A stretch of 64,000 nucleotides of DNA from Lachnospira sp. UBA4346 (lineage in GTDB: Bacteria > Bacillota > Clostridia > Lachnospirales > Lachnospiraceae). The stretch's first letter is position 1. Each line of letters starts with the position of its first letter. Shown piece by piece: positions 1-7,823 of this stretch. A program made the translations under genes and the position numbers. Location of the stretch: positions 10,736 through 74,735 of the forward strand of contig DGTC01000053.1 of NCBI GenBank assembly GCA_002394205.1, written 5' to 3'. The notes beneath the pieces were generated by a model that was given only the letters and a program-made list of their open reading frames with translations, ran no database searches and was not told where the DNA came from.

Positions 1-1166
1 TTGGTTCTATGTGAAGCAGCTTCTAATGTCTCCGATGCTTCATCAATTCCCCGAATCGTTCTTCTCATTACCTCGATGAACTCACCCATTTTTGAATTCA
101 TAAATGCGATTTCATCATTGCCTTTATTCTCAATTTCAACTGTAAAGTCACCTGTTGCTATATGTTCAATATTATCTGTCAATGCAACAACCGGCTTTTT
201 AATGAGTACCGTAATCAATCTATGTACCAATAAGAAAATAATAACAATCAAAACAATCGCAATAAATGCAATTGTATAAACCAAACGATATAAATCACTT
301 AATACATCTGATTCTTTTGCATAATTTAAGACTTTCCATTCTGTACCATTGACTGTCTTTGCAATTGCATAATATGTTCCATCGTTTCCTTTAATTTTTG
401 TTACTACATCATCTTCACCTTTTAAAATAGATTCAAAATTGCGATATAATGTATCATCTAATTCATCAATATGTTTTCCTGCATAATCTGCATTTTGAGA
501 AGTAAGTACCATTCCATCTGTTGTAAGCATGACTGCACGTCCCGTATCAAATACCATGACATCATTCAGATACGTTGCAGATGTCCCCAGCATAATATCT
601 GACGCTACTACACCTTCTCGTCCATCCTGTAATTTGATGTGTCTGACAACGGTAGCACACAATTCACCTGTATCTTCATCAAAATACGGTTCATCATAAT
701 AATAGAAGTATTTATTATTATGACTCATACCAAACTTGTACCATTCTTTCTCAACAACTTTATAATCCGGTCCCGGATTCCAACCTGACATATCCAAATA
801 ACTGCCATCATTCAATGCAACATAAACACCTGTCGGAATCGTCTCGTATCGGTCAATTGTAATTCCCAAATACTGCTTGATTTCATCATTTCCCTCAAAT
901 TTCAAATTCTCAATCGAATCTGCAATTCCGTTAATATAATAAAATGATGAATTCAATGTTTTATTTACCTGTGCTGAATTCGCCTCTACCTGCTGTCCCA
1001 TTGAATTGTACAGCATGCTTTTCACATAAGATTGTACATTGAAATACACGATAACCAAAATCAATGCCAATCCAACAAAAATAAGTGGCATTAATACAGT
1101 AAGCAATTTACCACTAACTGTCTTTTGATGCCCATTTGTTTTGTTATTCATTTCATTTTCAGACAT
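1..1166 (-). CDS. methyl-accepting chemotaxis protein, 5' part (runs off the window)
   Basis: This is the N-terminal 388 residues of a membrane chemoreceptor; the signalling domain lies beyond base 1. The protein starts MSENEMNNK after a good AGGGAGGAA ribosome site. A first membrane helix lies near residues 19-42. A large extracellular region follows, with the look of a dCache sensor (motifs YYDEPYFDEDTGE and VVASDIMLG). A second helix near residues 305-328 leads into a HAMP region (motif HRLITVLIKKPV). Receptors of this kind sense small molecules outside the cell and pass the signal to CheA/CheW. The ligand cannot be told. A TACAAT -10-like box lies about 55 bases upstream. Complete framing and the HAMP segment make the call firm; a sensor kinase with the same N-terminus is the only real alternative. 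Confidence 0.88.
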   Translation of the reverse strand, partial: MSENEMNNKTNGHQKTVSGKLLTVLMPLIFVGLALILVIVYFNVQSYVKSMLYNSMGQQVEANSAQVNKTLNSSFYYINGIADSIENLKFEGNDEIKQYLGITIDRYETIPTGVYVALNDGSYLDMSGWNPGPDYKVVEKEWYKFGMSHNNKYFYYYDEPYFDEDTGELCATVVRHIKLQDGREGVVASDIMLGTSATYLNDVMVFDTGRAVMLTTDGMVLTSQNADYAGKHIDELDDTLYRNFESILKGEDDVVTKIKGNDGTYYAIAKTVNGTEWKVLNYAKESDVLSDLYRLVYTIAFIAIVLIVIIFLLVHRLITVLIKKPVVALTDNIEHIATGDFTVEIENKGNDEIAFMNSKMGEFIEVMRRTIRGIDEASETLEAASHRT

Positions 1167-1532
1167 TTTAATTCCTCCCTATTTGATTATTTTTAAATTA
1201 ATTTTTAACAATTTTATTGTACCATGAACTATCTATAAATTCTAATTAAATAAATATAAATTAAATTGACGTAATCCCCTAAAATAATGGGTATATCAAT
1301 TTTTATTTCCTTCCATTTCTTTTTTCTATTTCTTTTTCTTTTTTTAATGATATAAAATATCAATTTGTTAAACAAATCCATTTCTACTTTCAAAAAAGAT
1401 AATAATAAAAAAGAAGTCAAAATATAAATATATATTTATAATTTTTCTAGTGTATTTTTCATTAATTATAGCATGTTGCAATATCTATTTTATATTATAA
1501 ACATATATTTTTATCTTTTATTTTCATATCAC
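1167..1532. other. AT-rich intergenic region
   Basis: Very AT-rich spacer between two divergent genes. It holds the ribosome site and a weak promoter of the receptor gene on the minus strand. I see no convincing gene, RNA or repeat in it. The promoter of the synthase gene starts just after it. Confidence 0.5.
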
Positions 1533-1561
1533 TTGAATAAATTAACGCTTTAATGTATTAT
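1533..1561 (+). promoter_or_regulatory. sigma-A promoter of the TrpB2 gene
   Basis: TTGAAT (1533-1538), a 17-base spacer and TATTAT (1556-1561). Transcription should begin near 1568, giving a leader of about 55 bases before the synthase start. That leader contains the nine-codon ORF listed next. Confidence 0.7.
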
Positions 1562-1597
1562 AGTAACATATGCAAATTTAGAGGGAATCATTTTACC

Positions 1598-1627
1598 ATG
1601 TTGTTCCCGGAATGGAGATTACAATGA
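1598..1627 (+). CDS. possible nine-residue leader peptide MLFPEWRLQ
   Basis: A short ORF with a GAGGG site 12 bases upstream (1581-1585). It reads MLFPEWRLQ and stops at TGA 1625-1627, so its stop overlaps the synthase start as ATGA. It contains one Trp codon (1613-1615). The overlap would couple translation of the two ORFs. A short GGGAA...TTCCC inverted repeat (1583-1587 with 1604-1608) spans its start. It may be a chance ORF; the ATGA coupling and the tryptophan codon ahead of a Trp-synthase-like gene make it worth listing. Confidence 0.35.
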   Translation: MLFPEWRLQ

Positions 1628-2991
1628 ATAGAGAAATTCCTTACAAGATTTATCTGGAAGAAAATGAAATGCCACGCCAGTGGTACAATGTCCGCGCAGA
1701 TATGAAAAATAAACCTGCACCAATTTTAAATCCTGCAACATTAAAACCAATTACCGTGGAAGAATTATCACCAATTTTTTGTACGGAACTTGCAAAGCAG
1801 GAACTTGACGAAACAACACCTTACTTTGACATTCCACAGGAAATCCTTGATTTCTATCGGATGTACCGTCCTGCTCCACTGGTTCGTGCATACTGCTTAG
1901 AAAAGAAACTTGGAACTCCAGCTCATATTTATTATAAATTTGAAGGAAATAATACTTCCGGAAGCCATAAATTAAACTCTGCCATCGCTCAGGCTTACTA
2001 TGCAAAACAGCAGGGTTTAAAGGGTGTCACAACAGAAACCGGTGCCGGTCAGTGGGGAACTGCTCTTTCCATGGCATGTTCTTATTTTGATCTTGACTGT
2101 CAGGTATATATGGTAAAAGTATCTTATGAACAGAAGCCATTCCGTCGCGAAGTAATGAGAACTTATGGTGCAAATGTTACACCTTCCCCTTCTATGAATA
2201 CAAATATCGGTCGTAAGATTAACGCAGAATTTCCCGGAACAACGGGAAGCCTTGGCTGTGCCATCTCTGAAGCTGTCGAAGCTGCAACAACACAGGAAGG
2301 ATACCGCTATGTATTAGGTTCTGTATTGTCTCAGGTATTGGTTCATCAGACTGTTATCGGTCTTGAAACAAAAACAGCTCTTGATAAATATGGCATCAAG
2401 GCAGATACAATTATTGGTTGTGCCGGCGGTGGTTCTAACCTCGGCGGTCTGATTTCCCCATTTGCCGGAGAAATGCTTCGTGGTGAAGCCAACTACGACA
2501 TTATTGCTGTAGAACCGGCTTCCTGCCCAAGTCTTACAAGAGGCCGCTATGCGTATGACTTCTGTGATACAGGTAAGATTTGTCCTCTTGCTAAGATGTA
2601 CACATTAGGCAGTGGTTTTATTCCATCTGCAAACCATGCCGGTGGTCTTCGTTACCACGGTATGAGTTCTATCGTATCTCAGCTCTACGACGATGGAATT
2701 ATTTCTGCAAGAAGTGTGGAACAGACAGAAGTATTTAAGGCTGCACAGTATTTTGCAAGAGTGGAAGGTATCTTACCTGCTCCAGAAAGCAGCCACGCAA
2801 TCAAGGTTGCAATTGATGAAGCCTTAAAGTGCAAGGAAACGGGTGAAGCAAAAAATATCGTCTTTGGCCTTACAGGAACCGGCTACTTCGATATGTACGC
2901 TTATCAGAAATATAACGATGGAGAAATGTCAGATTACATCCCAACAGATGCTGAGATTGAAAAGAGTCTTGCAAATCTCCCACGCATATAA
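1624..2991 (+). CDS. trpB: TrpB2-type tryptophan synthase beta-like PLP enzyme
   Basis: A 455-residue fold-type II PLP enzyme of the TrpB2 group, which joins indole and serine (or a relative of serine) to make tryptophan. The PLP lysine sits in SGSHKLNSAIAQ near residue 115 and the phosphate-binding loop is GCAGGGSNLGG near residue 270. The N-terminal extension of about 50 residues before the core is typical of TrpB2 and absent from TrpB1. I chose the ATG at 1624 because GGAG ends six bases before it; an in-frame ATG at 1612 has no useful site. No trpA or other trp gene is near, which fits stand-alone TrpB2 enzymes. It has its own promoter, and a 13-base inverted repeat follows it. Confidence 0.93.
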   Translation: MNREIPYKIYLEENEMPRQWYNVRADMKNKPAPILNPATLKPITVEELSPIFCTELAKQELDETTPYFDIPQEILDFYRMYRPAPLVRAYCLEKKLGTPAHIYYKFEGNNTSGSHKLNSAIAQAYYAKQQGLKGVTTETGAGQWGTALSMACSYFDLDCQVYMVKVSYEQKPFRREVMRTYGANVTPSPSMNTNIGRKINAEFPGTTGSLGCAISEAVEAATTQEGYRYVLGSVLSQVLVHQTVIGLETKTALDKYGIKADTIIGCAGGGSNLGGLISPFAGEMLRGEANYDIIAVEPASCPSLTRGRYAYDFCDTGKICPLAKMYTLGSGFIPSANHAGGLRYHGMSSIVSQLYDDGIISARSVEQTEVFKAAQYFARVEGILPAPESSHAIKVAIDEALKCKETGEAKNIVFGLTGTGYFDMYAYQKYNDGEMSDYIPTDAEIEKSLANLPRI

Positions 2992-3072
2992 TGAATTTAT
3001 AAATTTTGTTCATCTTATCATAACTTTTTGCAATGATATAAATGATATATTTTTAACAATATAAATTTCAAA

Positions 3073-3131
3073 AAAGTCGCAAGTACAATGCCATTTTCTT
3101 CTATCTGAACTGACATATTACTTGCGACTTT
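3073..3131 (+). terminator. 13-bp inverted repeat after the TrpB2 gene
   Basis: Perfect 13-base arms, 3073-3085 and 3119-3131 (core GTCGCAAGTA/TACTTGCGAC), with a 33-base loop. The U tract is poor (TTTCAC), so this may be an inefficient terminator or an mRNA-end stabiliser. Confidence 0.45.
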
Positions 3132-3626
3132 CACGCTTCTAAAATATGTTATAAATTTGTCTTATATCTCACTATATTTCTATCTATTTATTTTCAAAAT
3201 ACAAATACCAATCACTCCATTTTGTAAATCCCATCGTAGAATTACCTCTGTTTCCTGATGGTATGGGTGAATTTCATTCTGTACAACTGCCAGCATTATT
3301 GTTACCTGCGGCAGAAAACTTTCTAATAGTTCTTCGCTCTAATGTAAATATCATATCAGACGTTCTCTCAAAAATCCAATATGCTGTTTCCAACTTTTTG
3401 AAATCACAACAAGTCTTTTTCAAAAAAACAAAATTATGAGATTTTGTATCATAACGCTGATTAAATACATTTGCAGTTTTTTCCACACGCAACCAGACCA
3501 AATACTGCCGCCAAAGCAGGCGTGCATACCATTATTTTCTTATCATAAGCACTTCTTTATAACATCCTTCCAAGTATTCTCGCTTCATGTAATTTCTGTT
3601 GTGTAACATTTTCTACCACCGTAATT
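3132..3626. other. gene-free stretch, probably degenerate
   Basis: About 500 bases without a believable gene. A 75-codon minus-strand frame (3274-3501) has no recognisable family features and no ribosome site. A TATGAT box near 3350 on the minus strand suggests an old promoter. Given the LysR fragment that follows, this is most simply decayed DNA. Confidence 0.4.
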
Positions 3627-3808
3627 TCTAGTTGATTCTGAACTTCCATTTAGTAAGAAATTATTCACTCGTGTTGCAAGTGGACTTCTTCTGACAGATG
3701 AAGGAATGGTGCAAAAGACAACCTCTGAATTCAAAGAAATGGATAATATTCAGGGAGAGAAGTGTTCATTGGCTGTGCAGAATCGTATCTCATTCGCCAT
3801 TTAGCAAA
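3627..3808 (+). pseudogene. remnant of a LysR-type regulator
   Basis: The plus strand reads ELPFSKKLFTRVASGLLLTDEGM, then EFKEMDNI, then in another frame IGCAESYLIRHLA. These match, in order, the KKLFHRG, LTEEGM, EFKSMDHI and IGCAESKLIKYL segments of the intact LysR protein at 43172-44050. The linker helix between the first two blocks is largely deleted and at least one frameshift is present. The DNA-binding helix-turn-helix and the effector domain are missing. The end overlaps the stop codon of the convergent Crp-like gene. Confidence 0.7.
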
Positions 3809-4457
3809 TTGCCCTTAATTTTTCTTTATGAATGATTTTGATACTGCCACGGCCTAGTATCACGATTTCTTCCTCTTCGAACATCTTTAGAATCCTTGAT
3901 ACAACTTCTCTTGCACTTCCGATAATCACTGCAATCTCTTCATGCGTAAATTTTATTGTATCACACCCGCTTTTTGCCATTTCATCCCAAAGGAAAATCG
4001 CCACTCGTTTGTCGGCACCGAAGAATAGAATCTGCTGCATTGTCCACATCACTTCCGAGAAACGCTCATTGGTAAGTTTCGCAAAAAACAGTTCTACTTT
4101 TGCATTTTCACGCAGAAGACTTTCTAAAATATTACTTGGAATCAATAGAACTTGCGTATGCTCCATGGCTTTCATAGATACATCAAATGCAATTTCCTCC
4201 ATCACACAGGAAGCAGATAATACACAGGTATCTCCCTCTCTTAATCGGTACATCGTAATCTCTCTGCCTTCATCTGATACGATATAAGTCCGCAGCTGAC
4301 CTGCTGTTATAAATAAAGCTCCTAAACATCCGTCTGCTGTTCCTATCACATAAGAGCCTTTCTTAAAATTCATCCATTTTGTTTCCTTTTCTAAAACAAT
4401 CTTCTGTGTTTCTGTCAATTCATTCCAAAATGGAATTACCTCTGATATCTGTTTCAT
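3801..4457 (-). CDS. Crp/Fnr-family transcriptional regulator
   Basis: A 218-residue regulator with an N-terminal cyclic-nucleotide-type beta barrel (about residues 15-125) and a C-terminal winged helix. The recognition region reads FTHEEIAVIIGSAREVVSRIL. The barrel lacks the Arg/Ser pair of true cAMP sites, and there is no N-terminal cysteine cluster for an Fnr-type iron-sulfur centre. It probably senses something else, such as redox state. The start at 4457 is set by AGGAG seven bases upstream; the longer frame would overlap thioredoxin further. It lies directly after thioredoxin and overlaps the possible longer start, so the pair is likely one transcript with a redox-linked role (inference). 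Confidence 0.88.
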   Translation of the reverse strand: MKQISEVIPFWNELTETQKIVLEKETKWMNFKKGSYVIGTADGCLGALFITAGQLRTYIVSDEGREITMYRLREGDTCVLSASCVMEEIAFDVSMKAMEHTQVLLIPSNILESLLRENAKVELFFAKLTNERFSEVMWTMQQILFFGADKRVAIFLWDEMAKSGCDTIKFTHEEIAVIIGSAREVVSRILKMFEEEEIVILGRGSIKIIHKEKLRAIC

Positions 4458-4494
4458 CCGCCATCTCCTATTCCCAGTGCATCTGTTACAACCT

Positions 4495-4809
4495 TTATTG
4501 GTTACTCTCAATCCAAGCCTTCAAACGTTCTTTTGGCTGAAATCCCATGCTTCTTGCAACCTCTTTCCCATTTTTTAATATAACCACTGTTGGTACGGCA
4601 CTTACCCTGAACTGCTGTGCCAACTGCATATTCTGATCTACATCTACCGTACAAAATGTAGTATCTTCTCCCATTTCTTGTGCTAACGTATGGAATACAG
4701 GGGCAAGCATCTTACATGGACCACACCATGTAGCTGAAAAATCAACAACTGCAACGCCTTCTGTCGCTGCTTCATTTAAATTATTATTCTGAACTGTCTG
4801 TAACATCAT
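4495..4809 (-). CDS. trxA: thioredoxin
   Basis: A 104-residue cytoplasmic thioredoxin. The active site WCGPCK is near residue 28, with the usual buried acid (VVDFSATWC) and cis-proline (SAVPT near residue 73). Thioredoxins reduce protein disulfides using thioredoxin reductase; no reductase gene is in the window. GCGAGG precedes the start, and the second ATG at 4806 has slightly better spacing. A Crp-like regulator follows. Length and motifs are standard. Confidence 0.96.
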   Translation of the reverse strand: MMLQTVQNNNLNEAATEGVAVVDFSATWCGPCKMLAPVFHTLAQEMGEDTTFCTVDVDQNMQLAQQFRVSAVPTVVILKNGKEVARSMGFQPKERLKAWIESNQ

Positions 4810-4930
4810 TCATCCTCGCTTTCGTTTTATGCTTTGTGTTTTGTTCTGAGGATATGGTATCAAAAAAATACTGGTATCTCTGTAACCTTGTCACATAACC
4901 TATATAAAATATCTTCTAAGTGCATAATTA

Positions 4931-5119
4931 TTATTCCTGTTCCATCTTCTCATATGTATTCCAAACTGATTTTGCATAATCCAATAATCCCTTTGCTGCT
5001 TCTGTTCGTAAATACTTTACATCAAGACCACCCGGTTCAAGTCGGAACCGATTCAGTGCATCTGCATCTTTAAAAATCTGATACATCAATATCTCACGAC
5101 CTGTCATTTCTGTTTCCAT
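4931..5119 (-). CDS. small conserved-looking protein, possibly frame-shifted
   Basis: A 62-residue ORF, hydrophilic and helical, starting METEMTGREILMYQIFK. I do not recognise the family. It has no good ribosome site at its own ATG. A second frame just upstream (5156 to 5094) starts MRRIEVPQNVEIYG with a strong AGAAGAGGG site and runs into this one, which suggests a longer protein broken by a frameshift near 5110. It lies upstream of thioredoxin on the same strand, with about 120 bases between. It could also be a chance frame. Confidence 0.45.
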   Translation of the reverse strand: METEMTGREILMYQIFKDADALNRFRLEPGGLDVKYLRTEAAKGLLDYAKSVWNTYEKMEQE

Positions 5120-5214
5120 AGATTTCTACATTCTGCGGGACTTCTATTCTTCTCATCTTGTTCCCTCTTCTACTTGATAATTAATTGGATTCCTTGTATT
5201 CATTATAGAAAAAA

Positions 5215-5288
5215 GAAGAAGATGTATACAATAACACCTTCTTCCATCCTGTCTAATAATAGACACTTTTTCATATCTGTCTATTATT
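5215..5288 (-). terminator. tandem hairpins ending the metal ATPase transcript
   Basis: Two inverted repeats follow the ATPase. The first, AATAATAGACA (5255-5265) with TGTCTATTATT (5278-5288), reaches the stop codon. The second, GAAGAAG...CTTCTTC (5215-5244), is followed on the minus strand by a TTCTTTTTTC tract. Together they form a good intrinsic terminator. Confidence 0.65.
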
Positions 5289-7195
5289 TATAAGTTTTTT
5301 ACAAAAAGTGTACGGATTGCGTTAATTACTGCAATAATCATAACACCCACATCTGCAAATACGGCAAGCCACATATTGGCAACGCCGACTGCAACAAGTA
5401 ACAAACATAACAGTTTTATTCCGATTGCAAATACAATATTTTGGTAAACAATCCGAAGTGATTTTCTAGAAATCTTAATCGCCTTAACAATCTGCATCGG
5501 ATCATCATCCATGAGCACAATATCCGCTGCTTCAATCGCCGCATCAGACCCCATAGCTCCCATAGCAATCCCAATATCAGCTCTGCGAAGAACCGGTGCA
5601 TCGTTCATTCCATCGCCAACAAAAGCAAGCACTTCTTTATCATCTTTCTTCATTTCTAGTAATTTTTCTACCTTCGCAACCTTATCCGCCGGAAGAAGCT
5701 GTGCATACACCTGGTCAATTCCAAGCGATGCTGCTACCGATTGGGCTACATTTGCTGTATCTCCAGTCAACATAACTGTTTTCTTAACACCAGCATGTTT
5801 TAACTTACGAATTGCTTCTTTAGAATGTGGCTTTACAATATCAGAAATCACAATATGTCCTGCATATGTTCCATCAATTGCCATATGAATAATCGTACCG
5901 ACTGCATGACAATGGATATATTTTACGCCCAACGAATCCATCAATTTATCATTTCCTGCTGCCACACTGTGCCCATCAACAATGGCTGTTACACCATTTC
6001 CACTGATTTCCTGAATATCTGTTACACGATTACGGTCAATCTCTTTTCCATATGCCTTCTGTAAACTTTTACTAATTGGATGTGAGCTTGCAGATTCTGC
6101 AAGAGCGGCGTATTCTATCAACTGATACTCTGAAATATCATTGTGATGAATTCCATTTACTTCAAAAACCCCCTGTGTTAATGTCCCTGTTTTATCAAAT
6201 ACAACAGTCTTTGTCTTAGAAAGAATCTCCAAATAGTTTGAACCTTTGATAAGAACCCCAGACTTACTTGCACCACCAATTCCTGCAAAGAAACTAAGCG
6301 GAATACTGACAACCAGTGCACAAGGACAACTTGCAACAAGGAACGTCAATGCTCTGTAAATCCATATACTCCAACCAGCTGAATTTCCTAAGATAATAAT
6401 ATTTACGAGAGGAGGTAAAATTGCCAGTGCAAGGGCTGCGTAGACAACTGCTGGTGTATAAATGCGGGCAAATTTTGTAATAAAGTCTTCTGATTTTGAT
6501 TTTCTGCTGCTTGCATTTTCAACCAAATCAAGAATCTTCGATACCGTAGAATCACCAAACTCTTTTGTTGTCTGAATCTTTAATACACCGGTCTCATTGA
6601 TACATCCACTGATAATTTCATCACCGGATGCTACATTTCTAGGCAGACTCTCTCCCGTCAATGCTGCTGTATTGAGTGTCGATGTTCCTTCCACAACAAT
6701 TCCATCAATCGGTACCTTTTCTCCCGGCTGAACAACAATCATACTGCCAATTTCAACTTCATCCGGGTCCACCTTTTCTAGTATTCCTTCTTTTTCCACG
6801 TTGGCATAATCCGGTCGAATATCCATCAACTCTGAAATATTCCGACGACTCTTACCGACTGCATAAGATTGAAACCACTCCCCAATCTGATAAAAGAGCA
6901 TAACCGCAATGGCTTCTGTATAATCTCCACTTCCTGAATACAGTGCAAGTGCTACGGCACCGATTGTTGCAACTGCCATCAGAAATGCTTCATCAAAAAC
7001 CTGTTTATTTCTGATACCTTTCAATGCCTTTATCAATATATCATATCCAATAATTGCATAAGGAATCATATACCCAATAAATCGAATTGGACCATTTGGA
7101 GGTAGGATTTGCACCTCACCCAGTCCATATAATAATCCGAGAAGTACTGCCGAAACAATAATTCGTATCAACATTTTTTTCTGTTTCTTGTTCAT
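5288..7195 (-). CDS. P1B-type heavy-metal-exporting ATPase (Zn/Cd/Pb type)
   Basis: A 635-residue membrane pump that uses ATP to move soft metal ions out of the cytoplasm. Visible signatures are the ion-site motif SCPCALV, the actuator loop TGES, the phosphorylation site DKTGTLT, the SHP motif of P1B pumps (SSHPISKS), and the hinge GDGMNDAP. The CPC membrane motif without a second membrane cysteine pair suits Zn/Cd/Pb or Cu pumps; ZntA/CadA-like order is the best fit. There is no N-terminal HMA domain; a separate CxxC protein lies just upstream instead. The start at 7195 follows AGGAGG with eight bases between. A terminator and a palindrome separate it from the upstream gene. Confidence 0.92.
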   Translation of the reverse strand: MNKKQKKMLIRIIVSAVLLGLLYGLGEVQILPPNGPIRFIGYMIPYAIIGYDILIKALKGIRNKQVFDEAFLMAVATIGAVALALYSGSGDYTEAIAVMLFYQIGEWFQSYAVGKSRRNISELMDIRPDYANVEKEGILEKVDPDEVEIGSMIVVQPGEKVPIDGIVVEGTSTLNTAALTGESLPRNVASGDEIISGCINETGVLKIQTTKEFGDSTVSKILDLVENASSRKSKSEDFITKFARIYTPAVVYAALALAILPPLVNIIILGNSAGWSIWIYRALTFLVASCPCALVVSIPLSFFAGIGGASKSGVLIKGSNYLEILSKTKTVVFDKTGTLTQGVFEVNGIHHNDISEYQLIEYAALAESASSHPISKSLQKAYGKEIDRNRVTDIQEISGNGVTAIVDGHSVAAGNDKLMDSLGVKYIHCHAVGTIIHMAIDGTYAGHIVISDIVKPHSKEAIRKLKHAGVKKTVMLTGDTANVAQSVAASLGIDQVYAQLLPADKVAKVEKLLEMKKDDKEVLAFVGDGMNDAPVLRRADIGIAMGAMGSDAAIEAADIVLMDDDPMQIVKAIKISRKSLRIVYQNIVFAIGIKLLCLLLVAVGVANMWLAVFADVGVMIIAVINAIRTLFVKNL

Positions 7196-7209
7196 AAGAA
7201 CGCCTCCTT

Positions 7210-7229
7210 GATTAAATAATTGTTTAATC
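7210..7229. promoter_or_regulatory. palindrome next to the ATPase ribosome site
   Basis: GATTAAA (7210-7216), TAATTG, TTTAATC (7223-7229). It lies between a terminator and the ATPase Shine-Dalgarno and closely matches the palindrome in the promoter of the CxxC protein. It could be an ArsR/SmtB-type operator or an RNA hairpin that hides the ribosome site. Confidence 0.5.
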
Positions 7230-7235
7230 GTTCTT

Positions 7236-7264
7236 TTAAAAAATCGGGGACACGTTATGTCCCC
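7236..7264 (-). terminator. intrinsic terminator between the CxxC protein gene and the ATPase gene
   Basis: GGGGACA (7246-7252), a five-base loop and TGTCCCC (7258-7264), followed on the minus strand by ATTTTTT. It lies inside what would otherwise be a two-gene operon and should make the small chaperone more abundant than the pump. Confidence 0.75.
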
Positions 7265-7300
7265 TATTATTTGCCTATTATTCAAATTTGTAACTTGATA

Positions 7301-7519
7301 TTAGATGAATACCTCACAGTCATCTTCTACCTTCTTGCAGTTTGAACGAACATCCTGCATAACTGCCTTGGCATCTGCACCTTCATCAAACTCAACATTC
7401 ATCTTCAATGCCATAAAGTTGACACTTGCATCTTTAACACCTGCTGTCTTTTTTGCAGCCACTTCCATCTTATCTGCACATGCTGCACAATCCACATCAA
7501 TCTTATAACTTTTCTTCAT
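7301..7519 (-). CDS. HMA-fold metal-binding protein (metallochaperone-like)
   Basis: A 72-residue protein with one heavy-metal-associated domain. The metal site is CAAC at residues 11-14 in place of the more usual GMxCxxC, and two further cysteines lie near the C-terminus (residues 61 and 68). Such proteins hand Cu or Zn to P1B ATPases. The pump downstream lacks its own HMA domain, so this is probably its detached metal-binding arm (inference). The start at 7519 is fixed by AAGGAG eight bases upstream. The long upstream reading frame is not coding. Confidence 0.88.
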   Translation of the reverse strand: MKKSYKIDVDCAACADKMEVAAKKTAGVKDASVNFMALKMNVEFDEGADAKAVMQDVRSNCKKVEDDCEVFI

Positions 7520-7568
7520 AACAAAATCTCCTTTAAATTTGTTTTTCATAATTTTTATATCATTTAAA

Positions 7569-7599
7569 CAATTAAATATTTGTTTAATTGATGATGTAA
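7569..7599 (-). promoter_or_regulatory. promoter and operator of the metal-export genes
   Basis: On the minus strand, TTACAT (7594-7599), a 17-base spacer and TTTAAT (7571-7576). The palindrome CAATTAAA-TATTTG-TTTAATTG (7569-7590) covers the spacer and -10, so a bound repressor would block the polymerase. Confidence 0.55.
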
Positions 7600-7823
7600 C
7601 TATAACGCACATTCTACTATTCGTCAATAGATAGGAAACGGATTCTTCCAATCGGACTATATTCATTTCCAAATGGGCTATTTTTAGCGTTTCAAAATAC
7701 ATTTTTACAAAATGATGACAAAAAATCACTTGTATATATCTATTCAATCACTTAAAATACAATTAAGTATCTATAAAATTGTTCTTTTCTAATTAGATTA
7801 ATTTTAATTATTTCAGAACAAAT

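Noticed and set aside
1..279. Plus-strand ORF at the left edge
   Set aside because: It is antisense to a clear chemoreceptor HAMP region.
4860..4925. 21-codon ORF MHLEDILYRLCDKVTEIPVF after the small gene at 4931
   Set aside because: No ribosome site and no recognisable similarity; may be decay of the small gene's downstream region.
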